Origin: Pelagibacterium lentulum
GTDB taxonomy: Bacteria > Pseudomonadota > Alphaproteobacteria > Rhizobiales > Devosiaceae
Direction: 5' to 3'
NCBI RefSeq assembly: GCF_003992625.1
Contig: NZ_RZMW01000037.1
Span: forward strand, 62,001-126,000
DNA length: 64,000 bases
Position numbers and translations under genes: made by a program. The notes beneath the pieces are model-generated. The model saw nothing but the letters and a program-made list of their open reading frames with translations. It made no database searches and had not been told where the DNA came from. This document shows, in pieces, positions 19,525 through 27,453 of this stretch (positions are counted from its first letter, which is position 1; every line of letters begins with the position of its first letter).

Positions 19525-22365
19525 ATGTCCGATGCTAAGGGTGCACAAGTGCCAGCCAATGGCATTGAGGGGGAAAATCCCCAGGATCTGGTTGCCGTAG
19601 CCGATACAGGCGCTCGCAATCCGGGCGGATTTTCAGCCAAGCTATTGTTTGGCGTTGCAATTGCCTGGTCCCTGTTCCAGCTTTGGATCGCCTCCCCGCT
19701 TCCCTTCATGGTCGCGCCGGTTATCGATCCGCTTCTGCGCGGCTTCTTTGGCATTTTCGGTGGGGAGTCGCGGGCAAGCGTTGTGTTCAACAGCACGCAA
19801 GCGCGCGCCATACATCTCGCTTTTGCCCTGTTTTTGGCATTTACTGCGTTTCCCGGCGCCATAAGGCGCACCGCAAGTCTGCCAATATTTGCGGCGATCT
19901 ACGTTATCGCGGCTCTGGGATTTGCATATTACGCTGTTGTATTGGCCATGGGTGGAAACGCTCAGTGGATGGCCTTTACAGCTATGACGGCGATTGCGCT
20001 GCTTGCGGCCTATTCAGCCTGGAAGCCGACGCCGCTCGATACGGTCCCGCGAGTAGATTGGGTGCTTGCCGCCGCCGCCGCCTTTTGCGCCGCCTATCTC
20101 TATATCTTCTATTATGATCTGGCGCGGCGTCCGGGTGCGCCGACGCTGTTCGATCTGGTTGTGGCTGGCGCCGGCATGGTCTTGCTGCTTGAAGCGACCC
20201 GCCGGGCGCTTGGACCGGCCCTGCTTTGCATAGCGGCCATCTTCCTGTTCTATACATTTGCTGGGCCGTATATGCCCGATATGATCTCGCATCGCGGCGC
20301 CTCGTTTCAACGCGCCATGAGCCAGCAATGGCTCACTGCCGAAGGCGTTTTCGGCATCGCGCTCGGGGTGTCGACGAGTTTTGTCTTTTTGTTCGTGCTC
20401 TTTGGCGCATTGCTGGATAAGGCCGGGGCGGGCAATTATTTCATCAAGGTCGCTTTTGCGCTTCTGGGCCATTTGCGTGGCGGGCCGGCAAAGGCATCGG
20501 TGGTCGCTTCGGCCATGACCGGCATCATTTCCGGCTCTTCGATCGCTAACGTCGTAACAACCGGCACTTTCACCATCCCCCTGATGAAACGGGTCGGCTT
20601 CTCCTCGGAAAAGGCCGGTGCGATCGAAGTTGCAGGGTCGACCAATGGTCAGATTACGCCGCCGGTCATGGGTGCTGCGGCCTTTTTGATGGTCGAATAT
20701 GTCGGTATCACCTATGTCGAAGTTATCCGGCACGCGCTTCTACCAGCTTTGCTTGCCTATGCAGGCCTTATCTATCTTGTTCACCTAGAAGCGCTGAAGC
20801 AGGGCCTTGAGGGGCTTCCCAAGCGCAAGATTACGCCCTGGTTCTGGAGCCTGTTTAGCTTCGGTATCACGTTGTGCAGCCTGATTGTTCTCGCTGCCGT
20901 GGTCTATTATGGCGTGGGCTGGACGCGAGATGTGTTTGGTCAAACGGCAAGCCTGATCATCCTTGTTGCCGTATTTGCCGCCTATCTGGGACTGCTGTGG
21001 CTGTCCGCGCGCGCGCCTGTGCTTGAGCTTGACGATCCCAACGATCCGGTTCTCGAATTGCCGGAAACCGGACCGACCGTGCGCAGCGGTTTGCACTTCC
21101 TGCTGCCGATCATCGTGCTGCTCTGGGCGCTTATCGTGGAACGCCTGTCGCCAGGCCTTTCGGCCTTTTACGCGGTTGCGTTCATGATGTTCATTCTCGT
21201 GACGCAGCGCCCGATCATTGCGCTGATGCGCAGGAGCGGCGAGATTGCTGCAGCAACACGCCAGGGCTTTTCAGAACTCGTTGAAGGCCTGGCCGCCGGT
21301 GCCCGCAATATGGTTGGCATTGGCGTTGCCACGGCATCGGCAGGTATCATCGTGGGCACCGTCGCCCAGACCGGCATTGGTGCGGTTCTGGTTGAACTGG
21401 TTCAGTTCATTTCAGGCGGCAATCTTCTGCTTATGCTGATGCTCACGGCATTTTTCTGCATCGTTCTGGGCCTGGGACTGCCAACCACGGCCAATTACAT
21501 TATCGTTGCCACGCTGATGGCCCCCGTCATTGTCGAACTGGGCACACAGCAGGGGCTGGTTGTGCCGCTGATCGCGGTGCATTTGTTTGTTTTCTATTTC
21601 GGCCTGATGGCCGACGCGACACCGCCTGTTGGTCTAGCGGCCTATGCGGCTGCGGCGGTATCTCGGGGCGACCCGATCAAGACGGGGCTGACCTCGATCA
21701 CCTACGACATCCGAACCATCATTTTGCCGTTCATTTTCATCTTCAACACGCAGTTGCTGTTGATCGGCATAGACAGTTGGATAACGCTGGTGAGCGTGGT
21801 CGTCTCGGGCTTTATCGGCATGCTTGCCTTTGCGGCAGGGACACATAGCTATTTCATTACACGCAGCAAAATCTATGAATCGGCAATCCTGCTGTTTGTA
21901 GCATTCACAATGTTCCGGCCCGATTTCTGGATCGACATGATTGACCCCCGATATGACGAACGACCCGTTGCGGAATTGATGGAGGTCGTGGAGTCCAAAC
22001 CGGACAATGCCTTCCTCCGGCTTGAGGTTTCCGGTTTCACCATGATGGGCGATGAAATCACGCGCATTGTCATGCTCAATCTAGGGCCGCAGGCGCCTGG
22101 GGCCGATCGATTGCGCAATGCCGGGCTAGAAGTCATGGTCACGGACGATCAGGCCCAGATCATGAACGTGGCCTTCGGCAGTGAAGCGGAGCGCATGGGC
22201 GTGGATTTCGGCATGAACATCAATCGTGTGCTTGTGCCCAATCAGGATCGCATGGCTGACGAGATTGCTTATATCCCAGCGCTGATTCTGCTCGGTGGCG
22301 TTTATTATATGCAACGGCGGCGGCGCGCGACTGAGCCGAAAAAGATGAGCGCAACAAAAGCATAG
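19525..22365 (+). CDS. TRAP transporter fused permease (DctQM-type, TAXI-linked, DUF3394 tail)
   Basis: This is the sodium-coupled membrane component of the TAXI TRAP system, 946 residues, with the small (Q) and large (M) subunits fused. The M part shows the family segments GGPAKASVVASAMTGIISGS and GLGLPTTANYIIVATLMAPV. After the last large-subunit helices comes an extra-membrane C-terminal domain of about 140 residues (DUF3394) ending in one more helix and a basic tail. ATG 19525 is preceded by GAGAGGGG. The UspA gene follows by 10 nt. Confidence 0.92.
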   Translation: MSDAKGAQVPANGIEGENPQDLVAVADTGARNPGGFSAKLLFGVAIAWSLFQLWIASPLPFMVAPVIDPLLRGFFGIFGGESRASVVFNSTQARAIHLAFALFLAFTAFPGAIRRTASLPIFAAIYVIAALGFAYYAVVLAMGGNAQWMAFTAMTAIALLAAYSAWKPTPLDTVPRVDWVLAAAAAFCAAYLYIFYYDLARRPGAPTLFDLVVAGAGMVLLLEATRRALGPALLCIAAIFLFYTFAGPYMPDMISHRGASFQRAMSQQWLTAEGVFGIALGVSTSFVFLFVLFGALLDKAGAGNYFIKVAFALLGHLRGGPAKASVVASAMTGIISGSSIANVVTTGTFTIPLMKRVGFSSEKAGAIEVAGSTNGQITPPVMGAAAFLMVEYVGITYVEVIRHALLPALLAYAGLIYLVHLEALKQGLEGLPKRKITPWFWSLFSFGITLCSLIVLAAVVYYGVGWTRDVFGQTASLIILVAVFAAYLGLLWLSARAPVLELDDPNDPVLELPETGPTVRSGLHFLLPIIVLLWALIVERLSPGLSAFYAVAFMMFILVTQRPIIALMRRSGEIAAATRQGFSELVEGLAAGARNMVGIGVATASAGIIVGTVAQTGIGAVLVELVQFISGGNLLLMLMLTAFFCIVLGLGLPTTANYIIVATLMAPVIVELGTQQGLVVPLIAVHLFVFYFGLMADATPPVGLAAYAAAAVSRGDPIKTGLTSITYDIRTIILPFIFIFNTQLLLIGIDSWITLVSVVVSGFIGMLAFAAGTHSYFITRSKIYESAILLFVAFTMFRPDFWIDMIDPRYDERPVAELMEVVESKPDNAFLRLEVSGFTMMGDEITRIVMLNLGPQAPGADRLRNAGLEVMVTDDQAQIMNVAFGSEAERMGVDFGMNINRVLVPNQDRMADEIAYIPALILLGGVYYMQRRRRATEPKKMSATKA

Positions 22366-22375
22366 GGAGGCCGGG

Positions 22376-22804
22376 ATGTATAAGAATATCCTTGTGACGG
22401 TGGATCTGGCGCATCTCGACGAAGAGACCAAGGCCGTGCAAACCGTTGTAGAATATGCCAAGGCGTTCGGTGCACGTCTGCATGTGCTTACCGTCGTGCC
22501 CGATTTCGGGATGTCGATTGTCGGCGGTTTTTTTCCGGCCGACCATGAGAAGACGGCCGTGGCGAAGGCCAACGAAGACCTGCATGCCTTTACCGCCAGG
22601 GTCATTCCGCCGGAAATCCGGCATCGGCATATTGTCGATCACGGGGTGATCTACAAGATCATTCTGCACTACGCGCGTGAAACCGAGTGCGATCTGATCG
22701 TCATGTCTTCTGGACGACCGGATCTGGAGGAATATCTGCTCGGCCCCAACGCTGCGCGCGTGGTGCGACATGCGCGATGCTCGGTGCTGGTGGTGCGCAC
22801 CTGA
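22376..22804 (+). CDS. Universal stress protein UspA family
   Basis: This is a small cytosolic nucleotide-binding protein of 142 residues. It starts MYKNILVTVDLAH, and the C-terminal end (MSSGRPDLEEYLLGPNAARV then CSVLVVRT) resembles the ATP-binding G-x2-G-x9-G-S/T region, although the first glycines are altered. Usp proteins encoded directly after TRAP permeases, such as TeaD of the ectoine TRAP system, regulate transport. The same role is likely here. Confidence 0.85.
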   Translation: MYKNILVTVDLAHLDEETKAVQTVVEYAKAFGARLHVLTVVPDFGMSIVGGFFPADHEKTAVAKANEDLHAFTARVIPPEIRHRHIVDHGVIYKIILHYARETECDLIVMSSGRPDLEEYLLGPNAARVVRHARCSVLVVRT

Positions 22805-22875
22805 GTTTTTCCCGCTTTTCTTTTTGCGCAAAAGAGCTACCTCTTGGGCAGCCTGTTTCTGCTGGAGTTCTCGCG

Positions 22876-24210
22876 ATGAAGTCGCGTTATGTTTTTCCCC
22901 GCCATACCAAGGCTGATCTGCCCATCGCGGTGGGTGGGGATGGCTGCTATCTGATCGATGCAGAGGGCAAACGCTATCTTGATGCGTGTGGCGGCGCGGC
23001 TGTCTCGTGTCTTGGCCATTCCGATCCGGATGTAGTGGCCGCGATCCAGAAGCAGGTCGGGGAAATGGCCTATGCCCATACCGCGTTTTTTACCAGTGGC
23101 CCCACAGAAGCACTGGCCGAAAAGCTGGTTTCGCTGGCCCCAGAGGGTATCGAGCGGATCTATTTCGTTTCCGGTGGCTCGGAAGCCATGGAAGCTGCGA
23201 TCAAGCTGGCGCGGCAGTATTTTCTTGAGATTGGCGAACCCGAACGCAAGCATGTGATTGCCCGCTGGCAAAGCTATCATGGCAACACAATCGGTGCGCT
23301 TTCGGCAGGCGGCAATCGCTGGCGGCGTGAGCAATTCTCGCCTTTCATGGTCGAAGCTATGCATCATGTGTCGCCCTGCCGTGCCTGGCGCGACAAGCAT
23401 GAAGGCGAATCCGATGAGGCCTATGGCGACCGGCTTGCAGCCGAACTTGAAGTGAAGATCCTTGAGCTTGGGCCCGAAACCGTGGCCGCCTTTCTGGCCG
23501 AACCGGTGGTGGGCGCCACCATGGGCGCGGTGCCGCCAGTTGCTGGCTATTTCAAGAAGATCAAGAATATGTGTGACCGGTATGGAATTTTGCTGGTTCT
23601 TGACGAAGTCATGTGCGGCATGGGGCGCACAGGAACGCTTTTTGCCTGTGAGCAGGACGATGTCGTGCCTGACATGATTGCCATCGCCAAGGGGCTGGGC
23701 GCTGGTTATCAACCCATCGGTGCGCTCATGGTATCGGGCAAGATTTACGATGCCATTGAAGCGGGAACCGGCTTTTTCCAGCATGGGCATACCTATCTGG
23801 GCCATTCGGTCGCCACGGCAGGCGCTCTTGCCGTGCTCGACAAGATCTCTTCGCCCGGAATGCTCGCCAATGTGCGCAAGATGGGCGCGCTGCTGATGGA
23901 TCGCTTGCAGCATACCTTCGGTCAGCATCCCAATGTCGGCGACATTCGCGGGCGTGGGCTGTTTATCGGCATGGAGTTTGTCGCAGACTGCGCAAGCAAG
24001 TCGGCCTTTGCGCCGGAAAAAAAGCTGGCGGCCAAGCTCAAGGCGGCGGGTATGGTCAACGGGCTTATGTGCTATCCCATGAGCGGAACGGTCGATGGGG
24101 AGCATGGCGATCACTTGCTTCTGGCACCGCCTTTCATCATCGATGAAACCCATGTCGAGGAGATTGTCTCCAAGCTTGAAAAGAGTCTCGCGACGGCGCT
24201 GGCGCAATGA
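22876..24210 (+). CDS. Class III PLP-dependent aminotransferase
   Basis: This 444-residue fold-type I aminotransferase is of the omega/beta-amino acid class. The phosphate and cofactor region (GSEAMEAAIKLARQY), the Asp in VLDEVMCGMGRTG, and the PLP lysine Lys272 (IAIAKGLGAGYQPIGA) are intact. GGAG lies 8 nt before ATG 22876; the longer frame from 22687 reads through the end of the UspA gene. Its stop overlaps the BKACE start (ATGA). Next to BKACE it would be expected to make a beta-keto acid from a beta-amino acid. The true amino donor is unknown. Confidence 0.88.
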   Translation: MKSRYVFPRHTKADLPIAVGGDGCYLIDAEGKRYLDACGGAAVSCLGHSDPDVVAAIQKQVGEMAYAHTAFFTSGPTEALAEKLVSLAPEGIERIYFVSGGSEAMEAAIKLARQYFLEIGEPERKHVIARWQSYHGNTIGALSAGGNRWRREQFSPFMVEAMHHVSPCRAWRDKHEGESDEAYGDRLAAELEVKILELGPETVAAFLAEPVVGATMGAVPPVAGYFKKIKNMCDRYGILLVLDEVMCGMGRTGTLFACEQDDVVPDMIAIAKGLGAGYQPIGALMVSGKIYDAIEAGTGFFQHGHTYLGHSVATAGALAVLDKISSPGMLANVRKMGALLMDRLQHTFGQHPNVGDIRGRGLFIGMEFVADCASKSAFAPEKKLAAKLKAAGMVNGLMCYPMSGTVDGEHGDHLLLAPPFIIDETHVEEIVSKLEKSLATALAQ

Positions 24211-25040
24211 GCGAACCGGTATTGATCATGGCGGCGCCCAATGGTGCAAGGCGCACCAAGGCCGATCATCCGGCCCTGCCGATGACGATATCGGAGACGG
24301 CGCGCTGCGCGGCGCAATGTTTCGAGGCCGGTGCCTCGGCCATTCACGTGCATGTGCGCGATAGCGAGGGGCGCCATGTGCTCGATGCCGCTCTCTATCA
24401 CGAGCTTATCGAAGCTATTGCGCGTGAGGCCGGGCCGGAACTGGTCGTTCAGATCACGACAGAAGCGGTCGGGCGCTACAGTCCCGCCGAGCAGCAATCG
24501 GTGGTACGTGCTGTAGGGCCGCAGGCGGTATCGGTCGCTCTGCGCGAAATGATACCCGATCCGGCGGTCGAGCCGTCGGCGGCTGAATTTTATGGCTTTT
24601 GCACGCGCGAGGATATTGCCGTGCAGCACATACTCTATGCGCCCGAAGAAATCGCCTGGCTTGCCGATTTGCAACGACGCGGCATCATTCCCGATGGACC
24701 GTCGTCAGCGCTCTTTGTGCTTGGCCGTTACAGTGCCGATCAGGAAAGCACGCCCGCCGATCTTGTTGCCTTTATGGAAGCCAAGCGGAAACAGGCCGGT
24801 TTGGCTTTGAACAGCTTCATGGTCTGTGCGTTTGGTAGGGGTGAATTGCCGAGCCTTGCGACAGCAATTGCCTTTGGCGGCCATGCGCGTGTCGGGTTTG
24901 AAAATTCGCTCTGGCGCCCCGATGGCGGCTTACGTGCCGATAATGCGGAAGGGGTCGGTGAAATTGCGCAGATCGCGCAGTTGCTGGGCTGCTCCCGGTC
25001 GAACCGGGAGCAAGCGTTGCACATTCTGGGCGCTGCTTAG
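24207..25040 (+). CDS. Beta-keto acid cleavage enzyme (BKACE, DUF849)
   Basis: BKACE enzymes condense a beta-keto acid with acetyl-CoA and release acetoacetate plus a new acyl-CoA. The protein has 277 residues. The zinc-binding HVHVRD (His47, His49) and Glu232 are present, as is Arg228 (HARVGFENS). The residue after Glu232 is Asn233 where the characterised lysine-fermentation enzyme has a catalytic Asp, so this belongs to another subgroup or has altered chemistry. The coupled aminotransferase upstream and the acetoacetyl-CoA synthetase downstream fit acetoacetate production. The substrate is not predictable from what I see. Confidence 0.88.
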   Translation: MSEPVLIMAAPNGARRTKADHPALPMTISETARCAAQCFEAGASAIHVHVRDSEGRHVLDAALYHELIEAIAREAGPELVVQITTEAVGRYSPAEQQSVVRAVGPQAVSVALREMIPDPAVEPSAAEFYGFCTREDIAVQHILYAPEEIAWLADLQRRGIIPDGPSSALFVLGRYSADQESTPADLVAFMEAKRKQAGLALNSFMVCAFGRGELPSLATAIAFGGHARVGFENSLWRPDGGLRADNAEGVGEIAQIAQLLGCSRSNREQALHILGAA

Positions 25041-25387
25041 TCCAGCGCGGCGACTGCAATGATTTCAACGCGCAGGTTGGGATCAGCGAGCCGGGCTTCA
25101 TAGCAGGCGCGGCCAGCGGGATTGGCTGGGTCAATCCAGGCGTCATAAACCGAATTCATTGCCGCAAAGTCAGCAATGTTGGACAGCAGGACCTGAACGG
25201 AAAGCAGCTTGGATTTGCTCGATCCGGCTTCTGCCAGCAGGGCGTCGATCTTTTCGAGCACTTCCTGGGTTTGCACTTCCACCGAAGCGGTTGCCGTCTT
25301 GGCCACCTGGCCTGCGAGATAGACGGTGTTGCCGTGCTTTACAGCCTGGCTCATGCGCGGGCCGATATGAAGGCGTTCAATGCTCAT
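25037..25387 (-). CDS. RidA/YjgF family enamine deaminase
   Basis: This 116-residue protein hydrolyses reactive enamine/imine intermediates formed by PLP enzymes. The catalytic arginine Arg106 is in place (DPNLRVEIIAV), as is the subunit-interface segment PAGRACYEARL. It is transcribed towards BKACE and their stop codons overlap by four bases. The repeat copy B and the LuxR gene lie upstream. It may clean up intermediates of the aminotransferase step. Confidence 0.88.
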   Translation of the reverse strand: MSIERLHIGPRMSQAVKHGNTVYLAGQVAKTATASVEVQTQEVLEKIDALLAEAGSSKSKLLSVQVLLSNIADFAAMNSVYDAWIDPANPAGRACYEARLADPNLRVEIIAVAALD

Positions 25388-25417
25388 TGGGCAGTCCTTT
25401 TCTTGCCTGGATGGTCA

Positions 25418-25519
25418 GAGCGTGTCCAGCAAAAGTGGAAACGGTTTTGCGGTTCGGACACGCGATAAAACAAGGGCTTAGAGCCGGGTTTTGATTCAAT
25501 CAAATCCTGAACGGCTCTA
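25418..25519. repeat. Double-hairpin intergenic repeat, copy B
   Basis: This is the second copy of the element at 19328-19430. Here both stems are perfect: GCGTGTCC / GGACACGC with inner GCAAAA / TTTTGC, and TAGAGCCG / CGGCTCTA with inner TTTGATT / AATCAAA. It lies between the start of ridA and the end of the PAS-LuxR gene, both on the minus strand. Confidence 0.85.
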
Positions 25520-25556
25520 GCTTCTGCATGGGCCGCCGCGCCGATAAAATCAACTG

Positions 25557-26132
25557 CTATTGGCCGGAGGCAGCCGCGCCTTTTGTGGAAAACCAGGCGA
25601 TCAGTTCGGCGGTATTTTTAAGCCCCAGATGCCGGATCAGCCGGTAGCGGTGGGTTTCGACGCTGCGCGGCGACAGACCCAACTCTGTGGCGATGGCTGC
25701 GTTTGTTTTGCCCTGCGCGATGAGGGTGACGATCTGGTTCTGTCGCGGTGTGAGTTCGTTTCGCTCAGGTTTTAGGGGGCGTGGCAGCGGGTCGAAGCAG
25801 TATATAGCCTCGGAAAACGGGTCGCTTTCGATCATGGAGCGACCGCGAACGTGGCACCAGAAGCGGGTGCCATCGCGTTTGCGCATGATGCGCTCATCGG
25901 TGTAGCTGCGCCCGCCCGAGAAGTTAATGCGCCAGAGAGCGCCGACGATCACGAAGTCCTCGACTTGTGGGTAAAGCACGTTGAAACTCTGATTTTTAAG
26001 CTCTTCCTTGTCGTAGCCGAACAGGTTTGCAAAGGCGGAATTGACCTCACGGATGATCCGGTGGGTCGCATAGACCATGGGAACGGGCAGTTGCTCGAGT
26101 CCGAAATGCCGGACAGGTATTTGTGACGCCAT
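25557..26132 (-). CDS. PAS-LuxR family transcriptional regulator
   Basis: This regulator has about 191 residues. Residues 5-115 form a PAS domain (PMVYATHRIIREVNSAFANLFG and a later MRKRDGTRFW). The C-terminal 65 residues form a LuxR/GerE helix-turn-helix (LTPRQNQIVTLIAQGKTNAAIA then RSVETHRYRLIRHLG). ATG 26132 starts the PAS domain directly; TTG 26168 would add 12 residues and run over the palindrome. It is divergent from the thiolase gene, so it probably controls thiolase and acetoacetyl-CoA synthetase, perhaps also ridA. Confidence 0.85.
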   Translation of the reverse strand: MASQIPVRHFGLEQLPVPMVYATHRIIREVNSAFANLFGYDKEELKNQSFNVLYPQVEDFVIVGALWRINFSGGRSYTDERIMRKRDGTRFWCHVRGRSMIESDPFSEAIYCFDPLPRPLKPERNELTPRQNQIVTLIAQGKTNAAIATELGLSPRSVETHRYRLIRHLGLKNTAELIAWFSTKGAAASGQ

Positions 26133-26148
26133 GACGTATAAATACGTC
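26133..26148. promoter_or_regulatory. Perfect palindrome at the luxR start, operator candidate
   Basis: GACGTAT and ATACGTC flank an AA centre immediately upstream of the LuxR-type ATG, in the 83-bp divergent spacer with the thiolase gene. Position and symmetry fit an autoregulatory LuxR-type site. Binding is inferred. Confidence 0.5.
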
Positions 26149-26215
26149 TTATTATGTCCGGTACGCAAGCGGTAAACTGCAAGTACAAAATCGGGACCGC
26201 GTGGAGGAATGGCGC

Positions 26216-27394
26216 ATGGCGCAGAACGATGTCGTGATTGTGGGAGCGAAGCGCACCGCGATCGGTGTTCTCAATGGTAGCTTGTCGTCGGTCGAGGCGC
26301 ACCAGCTTGGCGCGACTGCAATTGGTGCGGCACTGGGGAAGGCTGGCATCGCGCCGGCGCAGGTCGATGAAGTGATCATGGGGCAGGTGCTGGGTGCCGG
26401 CGCGGGCATGAACCCGGCCCGGCAGGCGGCGCGGGCGGCAGGAGTGCCCGATGCGGCGACGGCATTCGGCGTCAATCAGGTTTGCGGTTCGGGCTTGCGG
26501 GCCGTGGCGCTGGGTTTCCAGCAAATCGTGTGCGGAGACGCTCAAGTAATCGTCGCGGGTGGGCAGGAGTCGATGAGCCTTGCGCCGCATGTGGCACGGC
26601 TGCGGACCGGCAAGAAGCTGGGTGATGTCAGTTTTGTCGATACCGTCATGCGGGACGGACTTTCTGATGCCTTTTACGGCTATCCCATGGGCGTTACTGC
26701 GGAAAACATCGTGCGCCAATGCGGGCTGCGTCGCAGCGATCAGGATGATCTCGCATTGCGTTCGCAACAGCGCGCGTCGGTCGCGCAAAGGGAAGGCCGG
26801 TTTGTCGGCGAGATTGCGCCGGTGACAGTGGCAAGCCGCAAGGGCGATGTGATCGTCGAGCGGGATGAGTTTATCCGGCACGATACCGGCATCGAAAGCA
26901 TGGCGAGGCTGCTTCCTGCCTTTGAGGAGGACGGCACGGTGACTGCCGGCAATTCCACCGGTATCAACGATGGGGCCGCAGCGCTTGTTCTTATGTCGGC
27001 GGATCTTGCTGGGAGAGAAGGTGCAAAGCCCTTGGCGCGGATCGTCTCCTGGGCGACAGCCGGGCTTGATCCGCAAGTCATGGGGCTCGGGCCTATCCCC
27101 GCCTCGCAAAAGGCTTTGGAAAAGGCCGGATGGGCGGCTGCGGAAGTCGATCTGTGGGAGGCCAATGAGGCTTTCGCCGCGCAGACTCTGGCTGTCGTCG
27201 ATCAACTGGGGATCGACCCCGAAAAGGTCAATGTCAATGGTGGTGCCATTGCGTTGGGGCACCCTATCGGCGCTTCGGGGGCAAGAGTTCTGGTCACTCT
27301 GCTGCATGAAATGGCGCGACGGGATGTCCACAAGGGCGTTGCAACGCTTTGCATTGGTGGCGGCATGGGGATTGCCATGTGCGTGGAACGATAG
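26216..27394 (+). CDS. Acetyl-CoA acetyltransferase (thiolase)
   Basis: This enzyme interconverts two acetyl-CoA and acetoacetyl-CoA. It has 392 residues, the family length. The catalytic residues are Cys90 (NQVCGSGLRA), His349 (GHPIGASGAR) and Cys379 (CIGGGMG). ATG 26216 follows GGAGGA. It is first in an operon with acetoacetyl-CoA synthetase and a sigma-54 activator, so the degradative direction (acetoacetyl-CoA to acetyl-CoA) is likely; it would equally serve polyhydroxybutyrate synthesis. Confidence 0.92.
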   Translation: MAQNDVVIVGAKRTAIGVLNGSLSSVEAHQLGATAIGAALGKAGIAPAQVDEVIMGQVLGAGAGMNPARQAARAAGVPDAATAFGVNQVCGSGLRAVALGFQQIVCGDAQVIVAGGQESMSLAPHVARLRTGKKLGDVSFVDTVMRDGLSDAFYGYPMGVTAENIVRQCGLRRSDQDDLALRSQQRASVAQREGRFVGEIAPVTVASRKGDVIVERDEFIRHDTGIESMARLLPAFEEDGTVTAGNSTGINDGAAALVLMSADLAGREGAKPLARIVSWATAGLDPQVMGLGPIPASQKALEKAGWAAAEVDLWEANEAFAAQTLAVVDQLGIDPEKVNVNGGAIALGHPIGASGARVLVTLLHEMARRDVHKGVATLCIGGGMGIAMCVER

Positions 27395-27453
27395 TTTTCG
27401 GTTCAAGGCTGGCTGCAAAGACTTGAATCGAAAGCGGGGGAGGAGTGCTGTCT

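Noticed and set aside
22837-24207. 456-codon frame on the minus strand opposite the aminotransferase gene
   Set aside because: It mirrors a gene with clear motifs, has no recognisable fold and is typical of antisense frames in high-GC DNA.
25490-25506. FNR-like TTGATTCAATCAA inside repeat copy B
   Set aside because: The half-sites are separated by 3 bases instead of 4, and the sequence is explained as the inner stem of the repeat hairpin.
25949-27418. 489-codon minus-strand frame across luxR, the divergent spacer and thiolase
   Set aside because: It overlaps two well-supported genes and their promoter region and is rich in Arg/His/Pro without domains.
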